64,000 nucleotides of DNA, from the NCBI GenBank assembly GCA_963995505.1, contig OZ023198.1:10531141-10595140 (forward strand), given 5' to 3'. The stretch comes from Hypericum androsaemum. Taxonomy: Eukaryota > Streptophyta > Magnoliopsida > Malpighiales > Hypericaceae. The notes beneath the pieces are model-generated. The model did no database searches. It was given only the letters and a program-made list of their open reading frames with translations, and was not told where the DNA came from. Position numbers and translations under genes: made by a program. Of this stretch, positions 11,822 through 23,428 are shown one piece after another; position 1 is the stretch's first letter; every line of letters starts with the position of its first letter.

Positions 11822-12365
11822 GTAAGAGCTTCTTTTTTTCTTTTGAAATTCCATTTCTCTTGGCTTCTGCTATGCTGTATGGTTACACTATTGTCAAACT
11901 GGATGGGTCTTGTTAGAGATAATTTGATCGAGAAGGTATGCTTCTTCAAGTGCTTTTTTAGGTGCCCTAATAATATGTTAGAATTTTTATATGCAACCTA
12001 AAATTAAAAAAAATAATAGATATGTAATTTTTTATACGATTATAAATAAATTCATCACACTCATTAATGATACCATAATCAACGAGAATTTGTAGGAAAA
12101 AGAAAAACAACCAAGAATTTTACCCATTCGGCCAATTAGCGGCCCTCGGCCTCGAAAATAAAACGAGCTTTATATTATTACTTGGTCCGTTAAATACTCG
12201 GCCCAACATGGATTTTTCAACGGCACCAAATAAAGGAAGATCAAGATTATTATACTAATTCGGATTTGAGTCACGTAAAATTATTGAATGGAAAAAAAAA
12301 TTCTAATACAATTTTCTAATTTTTGTAATTGAATTTGAAATCTCTATTTTATTTAGAATAACTCA

Positions 12366-12374
12366 TAAGTATTT
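12366..12374 (+). repeat. Target-site duplication, left
   Basis: TAAGTATTT, repeated exactly at 12909-12917 around the reductase retrocopy. Copy B has the single related sequence TAATCATTT at 29920-29928. Confidence 0.7.
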
Positions 12375-12908
12375 GTCATTCCATAAAACGAGCGCGGGCA
12401 CCAATGGAGGAAGTAGAAGTAAGCGAGCTTTGGTGAGATAGAGAGAGAGAGGATGCCAACTCGGAAAATGGAGGAGATATCAGTTGCCAAGGCAGCCGTG
12501 CAAAGTCTCATAAGAAGTTTGGCATTAGAGTGGGGAACAAATTATGATATCAGAGTGAATGGGATCACACTAGGTTCTATCAGAGACACTACTCGCACGA
12601 GTAAGTTGATCCCGGTTGAAATCACAGGCAAAGCAGGCAACTCTAAGAAATGCATTTATTCAAGCTGGGGGAGAAATGAAATATTGCTATGGCAGCTCTC
12701 TACCTTGCATCTGATGTAGGGAAGTACATAAATTTGATGACGATGACCGTCAACGGAGGACTGTTGCTGAGCAAACCCCGTATTATGCCAAAAGAGGCTG
12801 TCAGGGAACTGTCCCGGGTGGTGGAGAAGAGGTCTAGAGATGCACTAGTTCGGGTTCCAAAGAGCAAGTCATAACCATGCTCTATATTGGAGACAGTACT
12901 AGCATGCG
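12375..12908 (+). pseudogene. Retroposed fragment of a peroxisomal 2,4-dienoyl-CoA reductase-like SDR
   Basis: The coding-like part is 12453-12874. It begins in the SDR active-site helix (VAKAAVQSLIRSLALEWG), continues through an IRVNGI segment, then LYLASDVGKYINL, and ends KSKS-stop. The order matches the C-terminal third of plant peroxisomal short-chain dehydrogenases of the 2,4-dienoyl-CoA reductase type, which normally end in the peroxisomal signal SKL. Here the catalytic Tyr region is missing. A frameshift lies near 12640-12660, one codon of the GEKW motif is TGA (about 12675), and the terminus is SKS. No introns are present. Exact 9-bp flanking repeats and absence from copy B indicate retroposition into copy A; no poly(A) tail is visible. 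Confidence 0.75.
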
Positions 12909-12917
12909 TAAGTATTT
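12909..12917 (+). repeat. Target-site duplication, right
   Basis: TAAGTATTT, identical to 12366-12374; duplicated segment homology with copy B resumes immediately after it. Confidence 0.7.
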
Positions 12918-12977
12918 TCCTTATGTCTTATATTGACTATTGTTCTCAACATTACTGAATTGAACTTAGCTTATTTT

Positions 12978-12982
12978 ATAAC
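12978..12982 (+). other. Empty insertion site of the gypsy element
   Basis: ATAAC followed by ACAACAAATAAATAG. In copy B the same site carries the 8.27-kb gypsy element flanked by ATAAC on both sides (29989-29993 and 38262-38266), then ACCAACAAAGAAATAG. Confidence 0.85.
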
Positions 12983-13327
12983 ACAACAAATAAATAGTAG
13001 AAATCTTTCATTTTTGAATTTTTTTTAGGTCCGAAAATTTGTGATTGTTGAATTTTATTGTTCGTTCAAAAATAGTTTTTGCTCATTTTTAATATTTTTT
13101 TCAGCTATTGCATACAACAAAACAAACAAATAACCGAAATACAATCCTGTATACTTTTTTTTCACAAAGCAATTCAATTTACAATTTCTTTTATTTAATT
13201 TTTTCTTATGGTATTTGTACTCAATTATTGTCGAACTATATTTTAAATATCAACACTTTCAATATTATTTTATATATTTGTGAAACTTTCTCTCAAAACA
13301 TTATAGATATTTTTATATTTTAAATAT

Positions 13328-13346
13328 CGACTCTCTCTCTCTCTCC
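13328..13346 (+). repeat. (CT)n microsatellite
   Basis: Short pure CT run just outside the right end of copy A. Confidence 0.7.
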
Positions 13347-13563
13347 TGTTATGTTATTGTTTATTAATAGTTATATGTTTTACTTTTTTTAAAGGTAATT
13401 ATTTACGATTACATGAGGATTTTTGAACCCAGGACTCACGTTAAAAAAACCCAAAAATTAGTAAACCAGACTTGCTAACAGCTATATATAAAGAAAATAG
13501 TGAAAAATTTAAAAAAACTTGCGGTGATGTAAAATTCTATGCAGTTGAAAATATGATAGTAAG

Positions 13564-14310
13564 TAAAAAATATCTATTTAATGAATGAACAAATTTTAAC
13601 ACGTTACTATGGTCTTTCTTTTTATTAAAATCAATATTTTATGTTCAATCTTAAAGACTTGCCCCAAACTTTTGCAACTAAACAGAAGAGACAAAAAATA
13701 TCTATTTAATGAAGGAACAAATTTTAACACATTACTATGGTCTTTCTTCTTACTGAAATCAACATTTTAGGTTCAATTTTAAAAATTTGCCCCAAACTTT
13801 TGCAAAAAAAAGAAGAAGAGACAGAACTATTTAATGAAGGAACAAATTTTAACACATTGCTATGGTCTTTCTTCTTATTGTAATCAACATTTTAGGTTCA
13901 ATCTTAAAGACTTGCTCCACACTTTTTAACAAAATAGAAAATATCTATTTAATGAAGTAACAAATTTTAACACATTACTATGGTCTTTCTTCTTATTGAA
14001 ATTAACATTTTAGGTTCAATCTTAAATACTTGCCCCAAACTTTTGCAACAAAACAGAAGAGATAGAAAATATCTATTTAATGAAAGAACAAATTTGAACA
14101 CATTACTATGGTCTTTCTTCTTATTGAAATCAACAATTTAGGTTCAATCTTAAAGACTTGCCCCAAACTTTTGCAACAAAACAGAAGAGACAGAAAATAT
14201 ATATTTAATGAAGGAACAAATTTTAACACATTACTATGATCTTTCTTCTTATTGAAATTAACATTTTAGGTTCAATCTTAAAGACTTTCCCCGAACTTTA
14301 TGCAACTGTG
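13564..14310 (+). repeat. Minisatellite, six copies of an about 125-bp unit
   Basis: Units start at about 13566, 13695, 13822, 13935, 14062 and 14189. Each has TATTTAATGAAGGAACAAAT, then a TTACTATGGTCTTTCTTCTT core, ATTTTAGGTTCAATCTTAAA, TTGCCCCAAACTTTTGCAAC and AAACAGAAGAG. The third is shorter. Unit-to-unit identity is high, so expansion is fairly recent. No ORF is shared among units. Confidence 0.9.
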
Positions 14311-15790
14311 GCTAAAAATGATAGAAACTTAGGGGCAAATATTCTTCTAACCTTTATGCAACAACAAAAAAATTATTCTGGTTAGATTAGTACACCAAAA
14401 TTGAGCAATTCAAAACAAGTAAAAATAGTTTCAATAACTAATCACCCATCCGATACATGAAAATGACAACGAGACAAAAATTCATTTTGGTATACGATAA
14501 ATTTTTATCAAAGTGGAACGAGACCATTTTGAATGAACTCATAAAATCTGTACCAAGAGTTGAAGATTTCTCGCCCGTGCGTATAACTTCAAACTCGTGG
14601 CCTGAAGCGTATGCCATCCAAGTTAGATGACAAACCCCTAGAGTCTTTGCTTCATATCCACCTAACACCAATATTCTAATTAGATTAGTACACCTAAATT
14701 TAGTAATTCATAACAACAAAAAATATTTGTAATCACCAAATGCCCCACTTAGTTTTTTCTTTTGAAATATACTAAGAAAAATTCATTGAATACCTCGATA
14801 AAATGGACATCTCCTTCCAAGTTTATATCACTTTTTTTGTCCCGATCTAATGATTAGCACTTAATTAAAAAGTATTGAGTTCAACGTATTAAAAATATAA
14901 TAATTTTAAATATTTATTGAGAGAATTTTGCTTCATTTAAAAAGTCACATCAAAAAATTGAATATATTATTTTATTGTCACTCATTCAAAAAGATTTTTG
15001 ATCAACTTTGTTTCTTGATTAACTATATGCTAAATGTTTTTACGAAATAATTGGCAACAGTATTTATCATTTCATTATTTATTTTATTATTTTTTTTAGG
15101 CTCAACAACGATCATGTTTCATTTTCATCTAAAAATGTACTAGCTGTTCCATTGAACATTCAATTTCACGGATTGTAATTATTGATTGACAGAGTAGAAA
15201 ACAAACTAACAATTATCGGTTCGGATCAAATAGAATAAGGAGAAGAAGGTCCTCATATGGAATCGCACACTTACTTCAGTAGTGAGGGCGCCTGGGTATA
15301 TTGCGAAAAGGGAAGGCAGAGGTAGTACTTTGAATGGCGAAGAGAAGGGGTTCGGCAGTGAAAATAACTACTAGCCCCTATCCTCCTCTATGGTGTTGGA
15401 GAGAATACCATATCGGAAGTGGCAATTAGCTATCCCTATCTCAATCTCTCTCCTTTCTCTTTTCCTTGATTTTCTGTTCCTTGAGTTTCTTTTCAATCCT
15501 TCATAAAACTTTTAAGCAAATCATCTTCGGACCTGTAGAGGCGGGCAGCAATTTTACATATGAAATTCTTGAATATGTGATTCACCATGAGTATCTTCTC
15601 GGTTAAAGGACCACCATCATTTTGGTAAATGCACAAATTCTGCACAAATCGAAAAACCCCAATTGAAGTCTCATACGGATTGTCTCCTGGCTCGATGTTT
15701 GCCTCTCTTTGTTATTGTTCATACTCTTCCCATTGCATCTTGTTTTTTGAGTGAGACTATAAGAAATATGAAAGATAATGCACATGTTTT
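14311..15790. other. Intergenic, no supported gene
   Basis: Short ORFs only. Two stretches near 14380 and 14680 share AGATTAGTACACC-AAATT-AGCAATTC, a small direct repeat about 300 bp apart. Sequence 15240-15560 is less AT-rich but shows no recognisable exon. Confidence 0.5.
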
Positions 15791-15799
15791 AAAGGTTTT

Positions 15800-16476
15800 A
15801 ATTGACTCAATAATAGTTTCCTTTGGTTAGGGCAATTAGTACAAAGATTTGCCAGCAATATCTTTCAGCTTCTACTTTAAATTTTTCCAACACTTGTTGG
15901 CACTGTTGGTCATGTTCGCCAGGGATGCAAATATCCTCGTGGTTTTTGCATCCGTCCATAAGCAAGGATGCACAGTAACAAATTCTGAAAAGTATTTTCA
16001 CTTCTCTCTATAAAGGAAAGAGAGGAAGTGATGCACATTATGGGGACACGATTTTGGTCGCCACATATTGTAATGATGAGTTTCCTCAATTCTTGGAAAA
16101 TTTCCACAGAATCTGCTTCATCAAAAGGTGTTGGAGATGATGTCACGTAGATGGTGGATGTGTCGAGATGCACAAAAATCGTGTCCATCTTGTAGGTATA
16201 TCTAACCATACCATAGTTGGAGCTGAAATGCTTAAATACCAACCAGATCACATATTGTCCCACTATAGTCAAGGAACGTAAATTCTTAGAATTTATTGTA
16301 AAATTTGATTCCGACGTCCCCTGCTCATTCTTGAAGACACAATTCAGACACTCCGAAGGAGCAGGAAGACTAGTGGCAGTTTTTCGAATGCTTTCCTTCT
16401 CCTTCAAGACTTTGAATACATACAATAAATGTTCATCTCCTGAGTTCAGTGGCATAAGAGTACGTACGCTTGGCAT
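15800..16476 (-). pseudogene. F-box/LRR-like gene fragment (weak call)
   Basis: A minus-strand frame of 188 codons (16476 to 15910) has leucine-spaced segments such as NSKNLRSLTIVGQY and FQELRKLIITICGDQ. These resemble the LRR/FBD half of plant F-box/LRR proteins. A second frame (16001-15807) continues with CQQVLEKFKVEAERYC, which would need a frameshift near 15960. No F-box motif is seen upstream. A separate minisatellite copy lies at 16893-16966, on the far side of the fragment from the main array. Family assignment is tentative; it could be an unrelated low-copy gene. Confidence 0.35.
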
Positions 16477-16479
16477 CTC

Positions 16480-17804
16480 CCAATGACTAAGTTCGATTCC
16501 GTTTTCATAATCCTACTTCAATCCATCTTCTTCTGCTTGAGTTGTCGCACTTCTTGGAGAGCAGATCTCTGTCACCATCTTCCTAATCGCAGCCACCTGA
16601 TGTCAGAGGTCAAAAGGCCAGTCGTGGGGAAAATCGTGGCCACCATCTTTCACAAAAAAATGACATATTTATTTTGGGATTCGAACTTGTGTTCGAAGGG
16701 AAGAAGGGTGAGAATATCACCACTAGACCAAACACGCTTCTATAAATAAGTAGTATTTATTTTATTAGTCAAAGCTTTTTTTCCCAAAATTACTTAAATA
16801 GACCCATAAATTATTAAAATAGACTTTCTGAAAACAATTTCCAACAACATTAAGACAACATTGGCTAGCTAAATTTTCTAAAACAGAAGAGACACAATCT
16901 TGATCAACAAATATTTTAGGTTCAATCTCAAAGACTTGTCCCAATTTTCTGCAACAAAACAGAAGAGAATTCATACCAAATTTTATATTCACAAACTTAA
17001 GCTTATTTTAGAGAATTCATAAAGAATAAATCTTGAAAATCAAGAGATGTGAGTGATCTGGGTGTAAATAGATTATAATAGAATAGATAAGATAACTAAA
17101 ATTTGATAACACTAATTGAGAGTTAATTTTTTTTATTGATACTTAAATTAACCTATAAAAATAATACTCATTGAAATTTCAACAAAACAATGGCAATGAA
17201 ACTAATTAGAATTTTACATTGATGCAAACTTTTTCTTATTTAGCAAATTTTTTCATGCGGACGGTCGTGTGATGTAAAAATAAAACAACAATATTTAAAA
17301 CAACGGTGGCTAGTTGCCAATGGCCATTGGTTGAATGAACCGGGGCAATTCCATGTATTTTTCATTTCGAATCATGGTGGTGCAATCTTACGAGGCGTCG
17401 AGCTTCAGGGTGAGCCAAACTTGCTCCAACTTAAAGCCCGTTCAGCTTGTGACTTTGACAAATTAGGCACAATATTTAATGAATGCATCGAGTCTGGCCT
17501 CCTCTATTGAAAAACCTTCCCTCTTGAGTCTGGCAACGCCCGGCTCCAATGAAATTGGTTTGAGAATCTTTGCAATCTCTGTGTCATTCCATGTATTGTA
17601 AACAACTTTGGCGATTTAATATTTATTATTTACCTTTCAAAAAAAGAACTTTGTATAGGAAAAAAATACGTTAAAAATACGAGTTAAAAATATCTATAAA
17701 AATGATACTTGAAAATAGAGGTTAAAAACATAATATAAAATAATTATCTCATTCTTTTCTCTACAAGTTAGGGGATAAAAATCTTCTTAAAAGGGAGCCA
17801 TTAG
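16480..17804. other. Intergenic with one outlying minisatellite copy
   Basis: No gene seen. Bases 16893-16966 (ATTTTAGGTTCAATCTCAAA to AAACAGAAGAG) are a stray copy of the 13564-14310 unit, 2.6 kb from the array. The flanking 16848-16890 also resembles part of the unit. Confidence 0.65.
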
Positions 17805-19225
17805 TGATGAGTGTGTAAACACTTATATTTTTAATCGTGTTAGTAGTGTTTTCATTTATTTTAGTCTTATTCAATTGAGTCTTTTGTCGTTTTGATGTAT
17901 TCATGTTGTGGAGTGGACTTCTACAGTTTGTCGTATGTTGTGGTAGGTTGACAGAGCAGTCTGTGGGCATTTGGAGGGAGGAGCAGATGGCGAGGTGAGT
18001 AGAGTGTAAAAGGAGTTGCGAGGACTTCCCATTGCAACTCCATTGACGATCGCAAGTTCCCATGTGGCCATCACCACTCACATTTTGATCGCTAAAGGAG
18101 CGTACAGCAGTTGCAAAGGGAGACCCAACTTGTGACCGCCAGTGGCCCCGATTCCAGAATTATTTACTTTCATTTTAGTCAGATATCGAACCTAATTTGG
18201 TTCAATTCTCGACCTTCTTCTATGACATTAGAACTCTATAATATATTTTTTTTCTAGTTTTTGGCCACTTGTCAATTGCCCTAGGATTTCTAGCTATGCT
18301 TAACCTCTTCTAGGTTTTCCATATTTGATTAGGTCATAGTTGGCTACATAAAGCCATTAGCTCCTAGGTTTTGAGACACACTTTTCCTAAGACATTGAGA
18401 ATATTTTTGAGCATTCATAAACGAGCACGATTTCAGTTAGCAACATGGAGATTGGCAATGCTTGCTCAACGACTAAGCTTTCTCTATCTCTATCTTTATG
18501 CTAGTCGTTATTATGTTCTTCATCGTTCTATCTTGCTTTGTTATTATGTTTAGCAAGTAGTTTCCTTGTGAGGGAAATGCCTTAATTATTTGATTACTTG
18601 TCTACGTTGGGCTATAGTTTAATTATCTTTTGTACTAGTTATTAATTAATGATCGTTATGCTTAATCTAACTGGATCACTTAGATTATGATGTTTGATTG
18701 ATAATAATATACCAGAAGGCATCAGAATCAACGGAAGAGATAATTAACATGTCCTTAGATATTAACGAGGATCTTGATACTAAGGGATAACATGTTAGGA
18801 GTTAACTTTGTTATTAAGTTTAGTTTAGTTCTAGGTCTAATTAATGAACGGGAGTGTTGGTTAGTAATCTAGAACTACTCTATCTTAGTTTTATCATCTT
18901 AATTAGCGAAAGCATTAGGATGATGCATTAGAACACTCCGGGTACTAGTTAGAGCTTCATAAAAATTATAGTCTCAACGTAGATAGGTAGTCCATAAGGA
19001 TATCATGCTCTATTGTCTTGATTGATTCACCACTTATCTCTTTATAACTTTTGTTCTCTTGATTTTCACAAACTTCTTTCCTCTTACTCATATTTCACCT
19101 TTTATTTTCACGCAACAAACAATCGAGTGCTTAGGTTTTTATGTCCAACCCCTCAATTTAAGAACCATATTTTTCACTATACTACTTATTTTTGCGTTTG
19201 AGTATTCTCAATTTTTCGAACATCA
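17805..19225 (+). mobile_element. Solo LTR, about 1.42 kb, gypsy Athila/Tat-like
   Basis: Begins TGATGAGTGTGTAAACACTT and ends TTTTTCGAACATCA, giving a 5-bp terminal inverted repeat TGATG/CATCA. The flanks are ATTAG (17800-17804) and ATTAC (19226-19230), a 4-of-5 match consistent with an aged 5-bp TSD. Non-coding throughout. The start resembles LTRs of plant Athila/Tat-type gypsy elements from general knowledge. Absence of internal sequence on either side fits LTR-LTR recombination. Confidence 0.7.
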
Positions 19226-19531
19226 ATTACCTAAATAAGAGAAATGGGTGTGGATGTGTTGAAGGAAAGGGTAGCTACCACCTGCATTTATACTACATGT
19301 AATCCCTAGAGTTTGAGCTAGTAACTAACTAAGTACTCGTTCTCATATTAAAATGTCAGTTTTTTTTCTGCACTCTCACTCCGTAAGTTATTGGAGATGT
19401 AATTTCTACATTCACCCCTCAAGCTCTTTTTGAAGAGAAAAATCACAATAAACTGGGAAAATATCTCCCCTAGTTCCAAAGTTTGGGTAGGAGAATGGGT
19501 CAAGTTCTCATTAGAGCCATATAATTTAAAA

Positions 19532-20636
19532 GAAAAAGTACACTTTAGTATTTTGTAGTTTCACGCTTTTTGTGTTGAGTACCCTATGGTTTAAAATTGG
19601 TAATTGAGTCCTTGAAATTTACTAATAATTTTTCGGGCAGGTCCGGACAACTGTCCATCCAAGCGCACTCAAGATGATGCCATTTTTATCCGACTTGGCA
19701 AACACCTTTCACCTGACGTGATATTCGGTAAATAATCAAAATAATTCCCAGATTTTTATATTTTTTCAAAAACCTTTCACCTTCATCTTCTTCCTCCCAA
19801 ACTCCCATTAAAAGAGCCAAGTGACACATCCTCTCTCCTCCCCTCTCTCCTCCCACATCTTTCTCTCGGGGGCTGAAAAAATCTCTCATTAAATATTACT
19901 TAATTATACTCTCTCTCCTCCTCCTCCCCCGGCTCTCATCCTCTTCCCACACAAAATGACATCGTCTCAATCTAGAAACAGGGAGAAATTGGAATCGATT
20001 ATGCCTTTTAGTCGCAGCTACTTAATTTAAGCCTTTTTTATTTTTCTATTTTTTTAATATAGATGGAATTTATTTCGTTGGTTTGGAAATATCATCTAGA
20101 TCTCCTCGTTGAGAATAAGAATCGATTGTGCCTTTTAATTTTGAGTGGTCAAACAGAGGGTTATACATGTTTCCTACGTCTGTTTGCGATTGTGATAATG
20201 TTGGGAAATGGACAATTACCGGCGACCATCCATCATCCAACGAAACCACAGACCAAGGGACTCCGACGACCGCCCGAGCAAGGCCACCACATTGGACCTC
20301 TAAATGTAGGGGAGGGGAGGGGAGGGGTAGAGGTGAGAGAAGGATAAATTTTTTATAGTTTTTAAATAATTAGTTTTTAAAAAAATATAAATAAATTGGG
20401 ATTGTATACATAATTTACCATAGTATACGTCAGCTTAAACAAGCTCACTCTGCCGCCATTCTGTCTTCTACGTCGGCTCGTAAATGACATCGTTTCGAGC
20501 ATTTTTGGATGGGCAATCGACCTGGACCTACCCAAAAAATTGTTGGTAAATCTCAGGGAATGAGTTACCAATTTTAAACCACATGACACTCAACACGAAA
20601 AATGTGAAAGTACAAGGTACTAAAATGTACTTTTTC
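19532..20636. mobile_element. Non-autonomous element with about 115-bp TIRs (Mutator-like?)
   Basis: TIRs 19532-19646 and 20522-20636 are inverted copies at about 75-80 percent. Both carry GAAAAAGTAC at the outer end, GTGTTGAGT, GGTTTAAAATTGGTAA and ATTTTTYGGGYAGGTCC in order. The interior has C/T-rich tracts (19800-19930) and no transposase. Long TIRs suggest a Mutator-type MITE. The flanking AATTTAA/TTAAATT is palindromic, so the TSD cannot be told from the TIR. Confidence 0.75.
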
Positions 20637-21197
20637 TTAAATTAAATGGTAATTAGTTTTTTTAAATTTCAGAATCGAGCATGAGCATTTTCGAGTACTA
20701 TTTAAGAGATAATTCTTTTAATAAAATTTTTACATTTATAAGATTTAAACTCATATGATTCATAGATATTCGTATCATGTGAGTCACAATCTACTCGTAC
20801 GTACTACTGTAAACTCCGGTACTGACTGTCAGACCAATATATTAAATTGTAGCTAAACTTTCCCGTAATATTACGTTATATGAGCCAAATCGACATATAT
20901 AGTATCACCGTATTATTAATTTCTTTCTAGAGTGACATGGGTCGCATTTAAAAAAGTCGTTCAGCTTTGAGCAAATATATTCGTCTCATACCAATAGAAG
21001 TTATTCGAAATCGTAAAAAACTCAAATTCAAAACGAATTCTAAATATCATAGGCTATAAAAACTTGTCTTTCGCAAGATGGACGGGGCTTATTACACCAA
21101 TGGGAATTTGTGCTGCATGCTGACTGTCTCGCAAGTCTAACAGAAAAGAGAGGTTTCGGTGGCCGATTTTTCCCTTTACCTTTAATTGTCCTTTACA
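20637..21197. other. Intergenic, no gene seen
   Basis: AT-rich; a degenerate SINE-like patch (about 20740-20810, ATTTAAACTCATATGATTC) is possible. Nothing else is supported. Confidence 0.5.
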
Positions 21198-22744
21198 TTG
21201 GGAGATATTTTTTTTCATGGGTAATAAATTTTACGTACAAAAAAAAATTAGGTCTCGAGTTAGAGTATTTGGAAATATAACATTTGTTAGATACTTGTTC
21301 GAAAAATTTTGTCACCTTTCAAAGGTCTCACCCTGTTGTGGAGAAAAAGAATATTTGACCTCCAACAAACCCGACTCGAATCTGGATTAGTCGTCATAGT
21401 GAGTCAGAATACTACATTATATAAAAAAATATAAAATCTCCTTACACGAATCAAAATCTTGTATCAGTGGAACAAACTTCTATCGGGTCGCAAGCTTCAA
21501 GTTTGACTCACTATATTTCAGCTCAATAAATTTTCAGTTACACCAACAATGTAAAAAAAAACAACTATCCACCACACATCTACATGATCGTTGGCAATAT
21601 AAGTCTACCAATTTGAAAGAGCTGGTGGTTATGGCTAGGAACTGCAGTTGCCTGCTGGCCAAGCAAACTCCTTCATGCTCTAACTTTTTTTTTGAAAGAT
21701 AAAATCTTAAAAAATTATATTTGTCAGAGTTTAAACCCTAGACTTCATTGAATTTAACAAGGTCTTGTGTGGTTAGGCTAATGTCAAGAAAGACAAGAAC
21801 TCCACCAAAACAAGGAAATAATTATTGAGAATGCCAAGGATATATCCAAAATTGTGGTTCATACTTTTTCAGTGAATATATAAATACAAATATACCTTGG
21901 GATATCCAGGAAATAGAGCGATCGAAGGCATTTAATTGGGCTACGACGTCTTTGATCTTTTCTTTTTTCCTCCATTCTTGTGGTCATCTGTGTCTGGTCG
22001 TACGAGGTAAAACAACTAATCGTAGTTTCCTACGTATAAATCCTCGTATCCACCTTGTATAAATATTATATAATATAGTCTCGCGCAAGTGGATAACTTC
22101 GTAATAACGTTGTAATAATATCCGCTAGCTACTCTCATTCTAAATGCTGTTCCGTAATTAATAAAAATCTGGAGGTAGTTGAACATGTGTATACATACGG
22201 TTGGGAATTAATTATTATTGTTTAACCAATAAGTCTCGAATTTGAACTCTTGAATGAATAGATTTGTTACCGTTTAAAAATCATATCTAGCACGAATAAG
22301 AATTAGTTGGTCTAATGAGCTTCGAAAAATCGTATAAAGAGGGGGGAAATTAATTATTAGATGGACCACTACTACCTCCAAGGAGAGATATATACGATGA
22401 TATTTCACATGTTGTAAAGCATTATTGGACGATCCAGAGGATTAAATATTCATCGCTGAAACAACTGGAAAATGTATGAGGGAAAATGTTCATGGACTAA
22501 GTTAATTCCTACCCCATTATACATTTGGTCGAGGTAACTTTATTTAGCAAGGAAAGAATTTGTGAAAGAGAATTAAATATCCAATATGACCAATTGAAAA
22601 AAATAAAAAACTATAATACTCAACTCTAAATATTTGAAATTTATCCAAAAAATTATATGAGACCCTGTTCTGTTTACAAGTGATAATGAGCCTCACAGGT
22701 GGAGATCAGTACCAAGTTCTTGGGGAAAAAGGAAAAAATGTTAC

Positions 22745-22915
22745 AAAGTGTCAACTCGGTACTTTCACGAGGTAATCTAGTATAAAAACAGATTATTTGG
22801 GGGTATATATTTCAACTATGGATCGGCTATGTATTTCAAAAATGGGGTATTTTTGTCCGAAAATTTAACAGACTAAAATTAAATGCCCGATTATCATATT
22901 TAAAGAGCGACTTTT
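22745..22915. other. Segment of about 170 bp present only in copy B
   Basis: Copy A goes directly from the matching GAGCCTCACAGG/CAGTACCAAG region to AATGGTTACT at about 7508. Copy B carries additional sequence containing GGGGTATATATTTCAAC and GGGGTATTTTTGTCCG. It may be a short insertion in B or a deletion in A. Confidence 0.55.
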
Positions 22916-23379
22916 TAATGGTTACTATTTTTTTGTTTTGGTTTTTCACCTAGGTGTTATTTTTTACACATGTTGAATGATAGATTTTGAAAAATTATAT
23001 GAAATCAAACACAAAATTACCCTGATCAAAATTATCAGTGAAAAATTATAACCGTCAGAAGTCAAGAAAAAACATATTTTCAAAGCATGGTAACTCGTTT
23101 AGTACAAGAGAATTCAAGTATTTCATACTCCGATGTTTTTTTCCTACATTTCAGGAAATTGCGCGGTTATTATAAACCTGTTGCTACTGTTTCCTGAGCC
23201 ACTAAATATTTGTGGAATCTCCCGCAAATAAATATTTGGGGAACCATATGATGAGATTTTGATTTGGGAGAGGGTCAAAATTATCTGGCCACAGCGGAAT
23301 TCACGGAAGAGCTGTGGTCCAGTAAATTCCAAGTTACATTTTATTTTAATTTTTTTCTCCACTCTTTAAATATTATAGT

Positions 23380-23381
<2 letters not shown>

Positions 23382-23425
<44 letters not shown>
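23382..23425 (+). repeat. (AT)22 microsatellite
   Basis: Forty-four bases of pure AT repeat. Copy A at the same place (about 8008) has only TTATATATTTGCC, so the array expanded in copy B after the duplication. Confidence 0.9.

Positions 23426-23428
<3 letters not shown>

Larger units (their letters stand above)
6043..13220 (+). repeat. Segmental duplication, copy A (about 7.2 kb)
   Basis: Collinear with 21198-38520 (copy B). Anchors in order (A/B): CATTGGG start 6043/21198; GAACTGCAGTTGCCTGC ~6439/21640; ATTATTGGACGATCCAGAG ~7168/22420; CACAGCGGAATTC ~7917/23290; conserved block 9480/24870; ATAGCCACCATTTTTCA ~11583/27194; GCGGCCCTCGGCCTCG 12139/29689; ACAAAACAAACAAATAAC 13115/38410. Identity is roughly 85-97 percent by eye and uneven. 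Relative to B, copy A lacks the LINE, gypsy and SINE-like inserts and contains the reductase retrocopy. Confidence 0.9.

Noticed and set aside
13564..14310. CRISPR-like array
   Set aside because: Units are contiguous 125-bp repeats without unique spacers, in a plant genome.
20063..20358. Overlapping ORFs of 94 and 76 codons
   Set aside because: They are in the interior of a non-autonomous TIR element, overlap in two frames and match no domain.
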